Assembly (NCBI GenBank): GCA_028551475.1 | Contig: CM052359.1 | Coordinates: 16,245,583 to 16,309,582 of the forward strand | Direction of reading: 5' to 3' | Source of the DNA: Casuarina equisetifolia | Lineage: Eukaryota > Streptophyta > Magnoliopsida > Fagales > Casuarinaceae | Length of the DNA stretch: 64,000 nucleotides | In this document: piece by piece, positions 33,595 through 44,710 of the stretch | How the letters are laid out: every line of letters starts with the position of its first letter | Position numbering within the stretch: the stretch's first letter is position 1 | Notes under the pieces: generated by a model | The model's input: the letters and a program-made list of their open reading frames with translations, nothing else | Databases searched by the model: none | What the model was told of the DNA's origin: nothing | Translations under genes and position numbers: made by a program

Positions 33595-36500
33595 ATGCAA
33601 GAGACTCTAGTGAGTCTCTCTGAACAAACCACTGACTCCACTACCCACGACAGCAATTTTAATAAGAGAAAATCTGGAGAAGTAGTAGAAGAGCTGCAGT
33701 TGGTCGTCGCTCAACCGCGCGTAGTGGTGGGTCGGACGCGATCCCCAGCAGGATCGCGGCGCGTGACTCCTACAGCTGCTGCTACAACTTCCACAGTGGA
33801 AAAGGTTCTTCCAAACGGAGACCTATACACGGGAGTGTTCCTCGGGAACGTGCCGCACGGGAGCGGCAAGTATCTGTGGTCGGACGGATGCATGTACGAA
33901 GGTGAGTGGAAGAAAGGCAAGGCAAGCGGCAAAGGAAAGTTCTCGTGGCCCTCGGGTGCCACCTACGAAGGGGAATTCAAATCTGGCCGCATGGAGGGCT
34001 ATGGCACCTTCATTGGAATCGATGGCGACACCTACAAGGGTTACTGGATAGCCGATCGTAAGCATGGTTTCGGGGAGAAGCGCTATGCCAACGGGGATGT
34101 GTACCAAGGCTCCTGGAAATGCAATTTACAGGATGGTGAGGGGAGGTATATGTGGAGCAATGGGAATGAGTATGTCGGTGAGTGGAAGAACGGGACAATT
34201 TCCGGGAAAGGGGTCTTGATTTGGGCCAATGGGAAGGAGTATCGCGGCCATTGGGAGAATGGGTTGCCCAAGGGCCAAGGTGTCTTCACGTGGGCCGACG
34301 GGAGTGGCAATGCCGGGAATTGGGATCAGGATTTTCATTCGCAGGTGGGGGCTGCCCGGAAGAGGTCTTCGGCTGATGTAGAAAGTGTTGATTTCGATGT
34401 CGCCAAGAATGTGAATTTTCCGCGCATATGTATCTGGGAGTTGGATGGGGAGGCTGGGGATATTACTTGTGATATTGTGGATAATGTGGAGGCCTCTATG
34501 TTCTATAAGGACGGCAAGGAGTGTAGCTATGCAGATCCTATGGGGCAGACACCAGGGAATCCGGGTTTGTTGGCCGGTACGGAGGTCAAAAAGCCGGGAC
34601 AAATCGTATCCAAGGGGCATAAGAACTACGATTTAATGCTTAATTTCCAAATGGGTATCAGGTGCTTGTTTTGTTTATCCGTCTAGTCTCTTCGGCTTAT
34701 AGGCATCCGCCCTAGTCTCTCCACCTACGATTGGATGCTTATGACAGTTTTGTTGTCTCTTTGGTTCTTTTGGATAACTTTAGGTTATTTGCTTGTATTC
34801 GTTTGCAGATACACTCTGGGAAAGCATGCTTCAATACTGCGGGATCTTAGGCCAGGGGATTTTGATCCTAATGAAAAATTTTGGACGAGGTTTCCACCGG
34901 AAGGGTCCAAATGTACGCCTCCGCATCAATCTTTGGAGTTCAAATGGAAGGATTATTGTCCAATAGTCTTCAGGTATTTGGTGTCCACATATACCATTTT
35001 GCTTTTCTTTTGGGTTTTTCCAGCGTTTGTCATTTGATTCATTGGCATAGGTTCCCTTGGTGTTGGGAACTTGCCCATCTCTTGGCTTTCTGTTCAAATG
35101 GTGGTAACCTGTTTGTTTCGTATTTAGACATCTGAGGGAATTCTTTGCAATAGATCCGGCGGATTACATGCTCGCTATTTGTGGAAATGAAGCACTTAGG
35201 GAGTTGTTTTCTCCTGGAAAGAGTGGAAGTCTATTCTACCTTACTCAGGATGATCGATTTATGATAAAAACTGTCAAGAAATCTGAAGTCAAGGTTAGTT
35301 GCTAGGCCCCTCTGACTTATAGATTTGTAAAATTACAAAGGGAGCAAAGCACAAGAGTAGTAGATTTTATATAGACCATACAAGATAGTGACAGAATTGA
35401 CAACAATTAATTGTTTCCATTTGAAACTCCTTTTTGCCTTTACATCCTTTAGTTGGGAATGCATTTAATCCAATGTCAATAGATTCTCACACCTAGTTTG
35501 TTACCATCTTCAGGTGCTTATTAGGATGCTCCCAAGTTACTACCAACATGTTTGTCAGTACAAGAACTCCCTGATAACAAAATTTTTTGGTGTTCACTGT
35601 GTAAAACCAGTGGGAGGTCAAAAGGTATGATCATAAGGGTTAATTTTTCTTTTTTCGAATTCAAGTGCTTTAATACTCTGACACTCAATATACCCCAATT
35701 TTTGTAACGTGACAATGAATAAACCAGACACGTTTCATTGTGATGGGCAATGTATTTTTTTCGGAGTACCGTATACACAAACGGTTTGATCTCAAAGGTT
35801 CTTCTTATGGCCGCACAACTGATAAGCCCGAAGAGGAAATAGATGAGACAACAACATTCAAAGACCTTGATTTGACTTATGTGTTTCACTTGGAAGGCAA
35901 TTGGTTTGAAGAACTTATCTGGTAAATTCTGCTGACTTCGTTACTATTTAATCTCATTTATTCATATTTTACACTTTTCCCCTACTCCGATAATAATATT
36001 CTTAAACTTTGGTCTTATACAGGCAGATTGACAGAGACTGTGAATTTTTGGAAGGGGCAAGAATTATGGATTACAGTCTTTTAATTGGTGTTCACTTCTG
36101 TGATGAATGCCCAGGTGATGAGATGAAGATATTTCTTTTTTTGATGTGTTCTGCTAGTCTGTTACCACTAATTAAAACAAACCTCAGGTAGAAGAGATAT
36201 GCATCAGGATGAGACATTCATTCGAGGATATCATTTGAATAAAGTAGAGCTGCAGGATAAGGATTGGATTCTTGTAGGCCGGTATGTGTTTTTGCTTTAT
36301 ATTGTTCGTCATTCACGTTGTTTTTAGTTCTGAGGATTTCAGTATCTTGCCTTTGATCCAACTCTACGATTAATCAGCTTTGCTGATTTGATTGGGAGAG
36401 AAAATTACATCATTCAGCGCTGTAGGCAGTCTAAGCCATCTATGGTGTAATAATAAGTCGGTAGGGAAAAGTTGGGGCTAAAGAATTCTAATCCACCGTA

Positions 36501-37681
36501 CCATTTGTCCTGGTAATTGGTAATTGGCGATTGCTACTCTTTCCTCATATACTTTGGACCAGAGAAGGTGCCAGTTAAGCTTAAAAGTCTGATGATTAAA
36601 CCCGGGTACAATGTACTTCTTCTAATGAAAACCCTATATTGGGGCTCATGAATTGCATCTATTTCATTGCTAGGCATCTGCCACAGGTTGTTAAGCTTTG
36701 GTGCTTATGTACTCGTGATTTCAACAGGCTGAAAGCTGGAAGCTGAGTCCATCCATAGTCATAGGCCAGATGTTTTCTTTAAGGACAAAATTTATAAACA
36801 AGAAAACGATAGAATTTGCGGTTCTCTCATTTCTAAGACTTTGATCTCGTTGGTTGGAATAGTCGGTGTAGTGTTGTAGTGGCAAAATTGAGAGGGATCT
36901 CAGAGGTAAGTGTTGTTTCTGTGTGTGAGGTCTCTGAGCTTTCCTAGATAGAGACAAGGTCTTTTTCTGAATCATTCTGTCCGTCTCCAGTCACTGACTG
37001 AGCAATCATGGATGCATTTGTTTATCGTTGCCAACCTGACTGGACAGGATTTGTTCACCTTTTGTCATTGATGATCATAGATAAGGTGGGTTGCTAGTTA
37101 GGGATTCCTTGGACAATAAATCCCTATATCTAAGTTTTAGGCGTTTGATTTGTTGGCCAGCAGAACCAAATTATGCAAGCATTTGCATGGTTGTCCACAG
37201 ATGACATATAAATAACTATGGATTGATTTCTGCGTCATAAAGATAAGTAGTAGCTGAGTGATGATTGTGCCAATGGTTGACTTGATTTGTATGAATGCCT
37301 CTTAAACAAGGGCATCATGTTCATGGGTGTTTGTGTAATATGCACTACCTTCTCAAATATTCCAGGGGACCACTGATCAGGTTAGGGGCAAACATGCCTG
37401 CAAGAGCAGAGCAGGTTTCAAGGGCTGGATTGGATCAGCATTTGGGGAGTGGAAGTACCAATTCAACCCCATTACAGTGTGGAGAAGAGATCTTTGATGT
37501 GATTCTCTTCTTTGGTATCATTGACATTCTCCAAGATTATGATATTAGCAAAAAGCTAGAGCGTGCCTACAAGTCTTTCCAGGTGGATCCCACCTCCATT
37601 TCAGCTGTAGATCCAAAGCTATACTCAAAAAGATTCCGAGATTTCGTACGCAGAATTTTTGTGGCGGACAAGTATTCATGA
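33595..37681 (+). CDS. PIP5K: Phosphatidylinositol 4-phosphate 5-kinase, MORN type
   Basis: The enzyme phosphorylates PtdIns(4)P to PtdIns(4,5)P2, mainly at the plasma membrane, for polarised secretion, actin and ion-channel control. Exons by splice motif and frame: 33595-34661, 34809-34973, 35128-35293, 35514-35624, 35728-35921, 36023-36114, 36188-36281, 37366-37681. They sum to 2205 bases, 734 residues plus TGA, with every phase matching. Residues 78-244 hold seven full MORN repeats and a partial eighth (YxGxWKxGKxxGxGxxxWxxG). The kinase domain (about 350-734) has GKSGSLFYL at 441, MIKT with Lys458, [16 protein letters not shown] with Asp584, GIIDI with Asp683, and the activation-loop block [14 protein letters not shown] to [13 protein letters not shown] 33595 is the first in-frame ATG; the frame is open back to TAA 33433 without another. 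Intron 6 is only 73 bp, and the junction ([10 protein letters not shown]) is the least certain. Length and layout are normal for plant type B PIP5Ks, so the gene looks functional. Confidence 0.93.
36282..37365 (+). other. Long last intron of PIP5K
   Basis: The intron of 1084 bp separates exons 7 and 8, beginning gtatgtg and ending attccag. It contains no element motif and no gene; the frame from 37295 into exon 8 is intron read-through. It is several times longer than the other introns (73-220 bp). Confidence 0.8.
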
Positions 37682-38090
37682 GGGCTGTTTTGAAGAAAAC
37701 CCAATTCTTTTGGGGGTAGTTTAAACGGTGTTACAGCGCTAAATACAGCAAGATGCCAGATTGTGTGAATCTCCCTGGCAATGAATGCTGCAAATAGGCG
37801 GTAAGGCCAGTCGATTTAAGGCAGGAAAAGCAGAGAGAGGCTTGATGGCCAACTTTTTCATAGGCCTTGACATGGAGAGACAGGGATGGGTTGCGTAGGT
37901 GGCGGAGATACAGCCGGTGATTACAACATTCATTTTATTTATTTATTTATTTATTTATTATTTTGGTGGTGTTCCATTGTGTTATTTATGGTGGGCAATC
38001 AAGATGTTTTCGTCTCCGGTAGCAGGGTATTGAAAATAGAGGAATGCGAAATGTGTGGGCGTTGAATAAAGTGTACAGTCAGAAGAGGAT
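37682..38090 (+). promoter_or_regulatory. PIP5K 3' UTR with poly(A) signal
   Basis: After the stop at 37679-37681, a canonical AATAAA lies at 38065-38070, about 385 bases downstream. A TTTA microsatellite is at 37933-37959. The cleavage site is inferred, not seen; other AT-rich signals are possible. Confidence 0.5.
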
Positions 38091-39880
38091 AGATAAAAAA
38101 TGAAACTGAACAATTTTTACTTCCTTTTTCTTAATTCAAAAAATTGTGGGGGTGGCTACTGATGAATTTCACCTTCTGAAAGATGGTTTGCCTGGTCAGC
38201 AAGAAAGAAAAAGAACCCCTGGACCCTCTCTTTCATGCACGTGCAGTCAAACTAGGTGTTGCTTTTGCAGCGACTAAGCCATGAAAAGAAGGGAAAAGCA
38301 CAGGAAGATATGTTTCTTTCTTTCTCTCTCTCCTTGCTCTATCCATTGGTAAGATTTGAAAAGCTGAATACAGGTAACATAGTGTTATACCTCTTTTCGT
38401 TTCTTTTTGTAAGATACCCAAGAAGCATTTCGAAACTGCCAAGCCGATAGAGAATGGATTCGGGTTGGTTGGGTCCAATAAAGTATGTGCGCTTTGCCCC
38501 GTAAGCACTAAAGCAACATATTTAAAACCAACGTGGGGGAGGAGATCGTGGGATGCAGTAATTCTAATACCTGCCCTCAATTAAAAGGAAATAAAATCCC
38601 GATCTTGTCAAGTCTTTCCCAAAGCTTTCTTTCGAGCTCCATTTATATTTCAGCGGAGTTGAATAAAGAGTTTGGTAACGCAAAAATAACCCTCCAAGGC
38701 GGTCCTCGTCAAAGGATTCTTGGCCTCCGACTCCCACTCCACGCCTTAATTATGCTGGATTCTTGTGCTTAACCTATCAATTGGGGCCTTTCTACTCGTA
38801 TGTTGGTCCTTTTATTTACACGTCTTAATTTATTTGCTGAGCGGGCTAAGCGAGAACCAGTCCCAAGAAAGAATAACAAAAGGGCTGCTGGAACATTTTA
38901 GGTGTCTAATTTATTACGGCTTATGGGCGAGTGGTCGGCCTGCCTACTGTACACCTTCATCCTCTGTTTGGTAATTACGTCAATTACCACGGAATCTGGC
39001 CCCGACCACGGGTGAACCAAGACGACAGATCCAAACAAACCGAAACAAAACTAAAACCAACCCAAGTGGCAGTGCTGGAGGATTTTATGACTTCCTTGGG
39101 AGGAGTCCGGTGTCCGTTGATAAAATATAGGGGCTAAATTTTACCCCGCAAAGGAAATTCCTTGAGATAATTTCACATATTTAATTTACCAACTTTGTTT
39201 ACGGGGCTGAAAACAATGTCCTATAGCTATGACCCATAAAAATTAAAAAATTAAAAAAAAAAGTTGTGTGCAGCAGTCAAAACTGGCAATTTTGTTGAGT
39301 TGGCCTAGCTGGTTGACAACCTGGATGATCTAGTTAAGTTGGGCCTCGATGAAGGGCCCATGGGTCAAGCCTTGAGGAACAAGGGTCACAACATGAGATT
39401 GGGCTTCTTGCCCATCCAAGGTTTTATCAGCTAGTTTTTCATGCAATTGCCAATAGTGATCATGATCATGATCATAATTAGGTTTTTTACAAAATCACAA
39501 AATAAACCATTAGATCAGCCACAAGATTGATTATAGCCGTTGGATTAGGGTGAAGAACCAAATCCGCGATGACCAAAGGGACCTTTAACTGTGGGCATAG
39601 TAGACGTGCAAGAGAACTGTCAGATGAAGGTGCGGAAGGGGACAAATATGGGCTATCAAACGAGACTGTGTCTAAGAGTGAAGCTAGGTCGTGCAATCTA
39701 GATATGCCATCTGGGCCATTCGTTGAGGCAAGAGGCGCACAATGGTCTACGAGCCCTAGTGCATTTACATGAGAGACACGCTTGTGTAAGGCACTCACTC
39801 TTTGCGTTAGTATCACGTAAGCAGCATGGAGGACATGCTCATTGACGCAAAGGTACTTTGTCGAGGTAAGCCACTAATTC
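38091..39880. other. Downstream intergenic region, no gene recognised
   Basis: Moderate GC for the window and not repetitive inside it. Several short frames on both strands (for example 38233-38580 minus, 38533-38772 plus) overlap each other and show no motif. From about 39300 the sequence changes character and may be the 3' non-coding remains of the minus-strand copia whose gag is at 39900-41130. A small gatcatgatcatgatcat repeat lies at about 39462-39477. Confidence 0.4.
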
Positions 39881-39899
39881 TCCTTTTGAACTGTAAGAT

Positions 39900-41130
39900 G
39901 GAATAGCCAACAAAGAGAAGGGGTCGGATCCATGATAAGGATCTATGACCAAAAGCTAGAGTAGGAATCATTAAGGAGGAGAAAATGGGTCACACGCTCC
40001 TCCTCCTTGATCTATGAGAATTGCTAGAGGGTGGAATCAAGACCATGAAGGGTTTCCTTCACTGTATCAAGATCATTGTAGAGGATAGCAAAGTGATTGA
40101 AAACAACGATGACGAAGAGATTTTCTTGTTTTAACTCTGAAAGGGCCTGGTGGAGATGGAAGTGGTGGATGCGATCAATACAGCTATACATCTCATTGAT
40201 CGCGTCCTAAAGAAGTTTAGCATCCATCAGTTGAGGGTAGACTAACAACGACTTCTAATGAGAGATATTTCTCAATCCATGTTCGAATAAATTGGGAGCA
40301 CTTCCTCCATTGGCGAGCAAGGCAATTGTCAATGGGACCATGCTTGTCGATGAACCCTTCTTTGTCCTTGGTGATGAAGGCACAACAGAGATCATAAGCC
40401 TAGGTGGCGAATGACTTAGCCTGGTAAGAGGGGAAGCAATCAAACATAACTTGGGGCCATTAAATGCAACGAGACAGAGTGGATCACCAGTATCTAGGTT
40501 GCTGGTGGTGGTGGGAGAAAAGGGGAAAAAAATTGGGTAAGGATTTTGCCCAAAACCTGATTGACCCGAAAAACTTGGTTGGGTATAGCCTGATTGACCT
40601 AGTAAAATTGAGTGGGGCCAACTTGAATGGTCGGGGTCCGAAAAAGTAGCTTCAAGGGACAACCTAACAAAGATGGGCTCAGCCTGTGACTGAACAAAGA
40701 CCGAGCTATCAAAAGGAGACTGCGCGTGGGGGCTGGTGATTAGGCCCAACCAAAAAAGAGCTTGTGGGGGCACCTAAAACAAATGGGTAGGGCCTAAGGA
40801 GGGCAAAAATAGGCTAGGAAAAGCCTGTAGGACCATCATAGGAAAGCCATGAAACCTAGGTAATGGGTTGGGTTAAGCCAAATTGTCTAAAATAGGGCTA
40901 AATAGAGGGGTTAGAGACTGAAATAAATGGTTTGGTTTATGAAAAAACAAGCTATAATCCTGCAGCAGAGGAGCCCATCGATGAAGGTAAAAAAAGGTGC
41001 TTAATGACAAATGACAAGGTTGATTTTGAGAGGTGAGTGACATCCTCAATAGAGGTAGGGTATCAAGGTTAGAAGGAAAAGCATGGGAAGAAAAGGGTGT
41101 TGACATTGTGGGTAAAAAAAAATTGAGGAG
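39900..41130 (-). pseudogene. Copia gag remnant
   Basis: Minus-strand pieces recall the Ty1/copia gag of the type with a DxLNGPNYxxW start: FNGPKLCL near 40430-40450, then a segment ending LLANGGSAPNLFEHGLRNIS (family VxSWLLNSIS), IDRIHHFHLHQALSELKQENL (family RIFQLQKAISxLxQ), and FLLLNDSYSS with ILIMDPTPSLCWLFHLTVQKE (family FLMGLNDSYSxIRxQILLMDPLPSLxxVFSLVxQEE). Frame changes and stops separate them. Protease and downstream pol are absent. The matching 5' LTR lies at 41193-41487, so the element is truncated after gag. Confidence 0.75.
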
Positions 41131-41192
41131 AAAAAAAGGTTAAGAAATAAAAGCAAAAACAAAAAACAAGGACATAATGACTCTTGATACTA

Positions 41193-41487
41193 TGTCACAA
41201 AGTAAAGAGGAAGAAAGATGTAAAATTGAGAGGGCCTTTTGTGTATTGCTTGGTTGAAAAAGAATGATACATAGGGTCTTCTTTTATAATAAGGAACAAC
41301 TTTATTCGAATCATACAAGAAAACCTGGTCGAATCATAAAGAAACTTAGGTGACTTATACAAGGAATTAAAGGGAGAATATAACTTGCTATACATGGAAA
41401 ATAACTTTCTAATTAATTTACGCTATATGAAAAATATAATTGTCCAATCGAGGAATATAATACAATTATACACATGTATCTCCAACA
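41193..41487 (-). mobile_element. 5' LTR of the truncated minus-strand copia
   Basis: A 295-bp unit runs from tgtcacaaag to gtatctccaaca (on the minus strand TGTTGGAGATAC to CTTTGTGACA). Just left of it, gactcttgatacta (41179-41192) is the reverse complement of a Met-tRNA-type primer site, which fixes the orientation. A second LTR is not in the window. It splits, or abuts, the plus-strand copia gag that begins at 41490. Confidence 0.75.
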
Positions 41488-41489
41488 CT

Positions 41490-43010
41490 TTCCTCCTTCA
41501 TGCATGACTTCAAAACCATTCTAAATCAATTGTCATCCATTGGAAAGCCATTGTCAAACACTAGTAAAACTCATGCTATATTGGAGAGTCACAGTAAAGA
41601 CTATGAGTTTTTTCACATGACCACATCTCACCTTCCCTTGCCTTCTTTTGATAAGGTTGTCTCTTAGCTTCATATCTTTAAAGCCTGCCTCCTACTTTAC
41701 AACTAATCTTCTAGTGATAACTTTGTTTTCCTTGCTTATCAAAATCAATGTTGTGGTGGAAGAAACCCCCGCTAAAGAGGCCATTTAGGAAAAATTTTTT
41801 GTCTCAAGGCCAAGGGTTCACCCCTATTACTTAAACCTCTTGGGCTATTACACGCAAACCCCAACCCCCTAACATCCCCCCCCCCCCACCCTACCAAACG
41901 AAGCCCATAGTCTTTTTTTTTTCTCAGTAGATCTCTCAAAGACAACCCTACACCCAAGTACTAAATGTCAAGTTTGTCTAAAACGAGGACATATAGCTGT
42001 GTAGTGTTTCCATCATTTTGATCATAGTTATCAAGATTAAGATGCCCCTGTTGCTTTCACTGCTCAATCTAATAATGAGCTTCTTAGCCATGATTAGGTT
42101 GTTGATTCTAGTGCTTTCTCATATATTATGGATGATACAAGTAAGTTGGCTCATTTTGTTCCCTACACTAGTATTGATGGAATTATGGTTGGCAATGGTA
42201 ATCTCATTCCAATCACCCATATTGGTGAAACTACTCTCAATGGGCCCATTCCTTTCAAATATATTTTTATAGCACTAGATATTCAAAAGGATTTTCTTTT
42301 AGTCCCTAAGCTTATTGAAGATTTTTCTTGTTCTATTAAATTTAATTCCTCTACATTTTGTATCAAGGACTTGCAAACCAAGGCAATATTGGCACAGGGA
42401 GTTAAACGTAGCCATCTCTACCTACTACCCACCCATGGTGATTTTGTTTTGTTCACCTATAAGTAGTAGGTTATACCTTGGCATATCTTGCACTCTTAGC
42501 TTGATCACCCTCATGAGGATGTTCTCCACTCACACAAGAAGCAAAATCTCTCTTTTTTTTTTTAAAGCCTTCTATCTTGTTTTGTGTCCCCATTACCGTG
42601 CTAGAAAGAGCACCAAGCTTCCTTTTTTATTGACAACTCACCATGTTTTTTCCCCTCTTAAGTGTCTACATGTTGATTTGTGGGGACCAACCGTTATTTT
42701 GTATAATGATGGTTTTGGATATTATGTACTATTTATTAATGAATTTAGTTGGTTTTCCAAGTTGTACCCACTTTAACAAAAATCAAATTTATTTGACACT
42801 TTTGTTCATCTCCGTTCAATGTCTAAATAACAGTTAGGCTATTCTATTAAAATTTTACCATGTGATAATGGACGAGAGTTTACAAACCAATGAATGCTCT
42901 CTCATCTGTCTCAACATGGAATTCTCCAACATCTCTTTTGTCCATACCTACCCCTTACAAGGTCCTTTAAGGGGATTAGGCTCGCTTCTTCCATTGATTG
43001 GGACTTATTT
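41490..43010 (+). pseudogene. Copia gag-protease-integrase remnant
   Basis: In order on the plus strand: gag tail LNQLSSIGKPLS (about 41516-41555); zinc knuckle CQVCLKRGHIAV-stop-C (about 41973-42008); protease zone YTSIDGIMVGNGNLIPITHIG (within 42128-42466), with the catalytic DSG position read as VDSSAFSYI just before; GAG-pre-integrase; integrase start LKCLHVDLWGP and DNGREFTNQ (42643-42900). Stops and frame changes are frequent and the sequence fades by about 43010 without reverse transcriptase. The gag start is missing where the minus-strand LTR joins it. Confidence 0.75.
41876..41887 (+). repeat. Poly-C run
   Basis: Twelve consecutive C within the copia gag remnant, followed ten bases later by more C-rich sequence. 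It is unusual in this AT-rich window and prone to sequencing error. Confidence 0.8.
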
Positions 43011-43860
43011 TGGTGAAAATATGCCTTTAGTGGGAAAATAAGTTAGAGATGAGATTATAGGTTTGATACATTATGTCCACACAAATTTGAACGGCTATGA
43101 GAAGGTAAAGTCTTGAATAGATTTTTTTGCTTTATGGGTGAGATATATGTGATTTCAAATTCGAATTTATTCTATAATGAGAAAGGTAAGAGCTTGAGAG
43201 GATTTCTAGTAAAAAATACGAGCAAGAAATCAACATTAATGAAGGTCCAATGTTCATGAAGAAAGAGAAAATTTAGCTTAGAAAAAAGGTCTATAAATAA
43301 GACGAAGAATCCAAGAAGTAACCGCTCTAGAACTTATAAGCAACCAAAAAGATTAATTAATTAAAGCTTTCATGCTATAAGAGTTTATCAAAATTGTAAC
43401 GTCATTGAGCATTTCTTACTTTTCTACTTTGATTTTAGTATTGATTTGATCATTGAAAGTTGTGATTACTTGCTTAATTCTCATATTTTTAGCAAGTATA
43501 TTGTATTGTATTGTATTGTTTTATTCACCATTTAATTATAGTTGGGTAAGATTGATTTTTTGAAGATGAGACTGGATATAAGAGTAATTGATTCTTGTAA
43601 AGAATACTAAAAGATAGTGGAAGAACCTTTTCAAACACATTGGTTAAAAGGTAATGGAGGACATAAATAGTTGTTATTGAGGCCAACCCCCTAAAACTTT
43701 TTATGCAATTGTGTGCTTGTTTTTGTTTTATTATTCATTGTTTTGAATTGATAATTGCTGGAATTTTTTTCTTTTAATAACCAATCAATTAACTTCCTTC
43801 TTCATTGATTATGATGGTTAAAATCTTTTAAGTGTTGCCTATGGTGATTCCACACCCTTG
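43011..43860 (+). mobile_element. Probable copia LTR remnant
   Basis: The segment has ctataaataagacgaag (candidate TATA) near 43291 and, towards its right end, ggacataaatagttgttattgaggcc and ctaaaactttttatgcaattgtgtgcttg (about 43653-43723). That order is common in plant copia LTRs upstream of the U5 end. A GTATT pentanucleotide repeat lies at 43499-43520. I cannot set the ends and no second LTR is present. Confidence 0.35.
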
Positions 43861-44710
43861 TACCACATCATAACCTCCTTTCATTACTAACAAGGATTCC
43901 TTTCTAGATTCCACACACTTTTGCAACATTGTTGATGCCTCGTAGTATTTCACACTTACATGTCCTAACATAGTGTATGCTATTAATCCAAATTGTCAAT
44001 ATGTGCAAACTCTTACAACAACTAATTGGTAGTTAGTTAAATGAATCTTATGTTTTCTTGTTGATATGCCATCTCATTGCATAACTTCCACTTGTAGTTT
44101 CACTACAACTCTTAATGCTTACTTTGATGTAGGACCGGTAGGTGATTGCAATGATTGTTGCTCAATTGGAGGCTCTTGTATTTTTCTCAATTCCAACCTT
44201 ATATCCTAGAGTTCTCATAAATAGAAAATTGTACTATGCTTAAGCATCAAAGAAAAATTTAAGGACCTTGTTAACGATGCTACCAAACCCTATAGATAAA
44301 AGCTTTACTATAAGATCTTCATATTCATTTGTCTTGCCCTTTATCACTATGGAGCGGTAATCTCTCTAATATGTTCCCTTATGTCTCTTGTGGCTGATCT
44401 AGCTCTTAGTCTTTCCAAGGGAGAATCCTACATCAACAATGGGTTTTGGAATCTTCCTTCTACCCATGTTGACAACATGCTTAAGCAACAAAACAAGAGA
44501 ATCACGGGATAATAAAATGGATATTGTTAGATTGACATTTCTTTGGAAGGAAATAAGACCTTTTAAGTCTTCATAATACAATAAGTATAATCCAATCCTC
44601 TCTTTTTTTTCCCTACTTGAATCTAATCTTGCCCACACCATATGGCTATTAACATGCAAGTTATTTAGGCTTATTAATTCATGGCCCCACAATCGTAAAA
44701 TACTAGTAAT
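43861..44710. other. No gene recognised
   Basis: Probably decayed element sequence between two LTR-like blocks. The minus frame at 44399-44833 (144 codons) crosses into the LTR at 44711 and has no recognisable motif. Confidence 0.35.

Noticed and set aside
33711-34620. Several minus-strand and +2/+3 frames over PIP5K exon 1
   Set aside because: They are shadows of the MORN repeat coding sequence; the plus frame has the conserved protein.
38233-39137. Five overlapping short frames downstream of PIP5K
   Set aside because: No conserved domain, no consistent strand and no splice pattern supporting a gene.
41760-41960. SINE-like A-box (tagcccaagagg on the minus strand) near the poly-C run
   Set aside because: No correctly placed B box or tail, and the stretch lies in copia gag with a readable frame around it.
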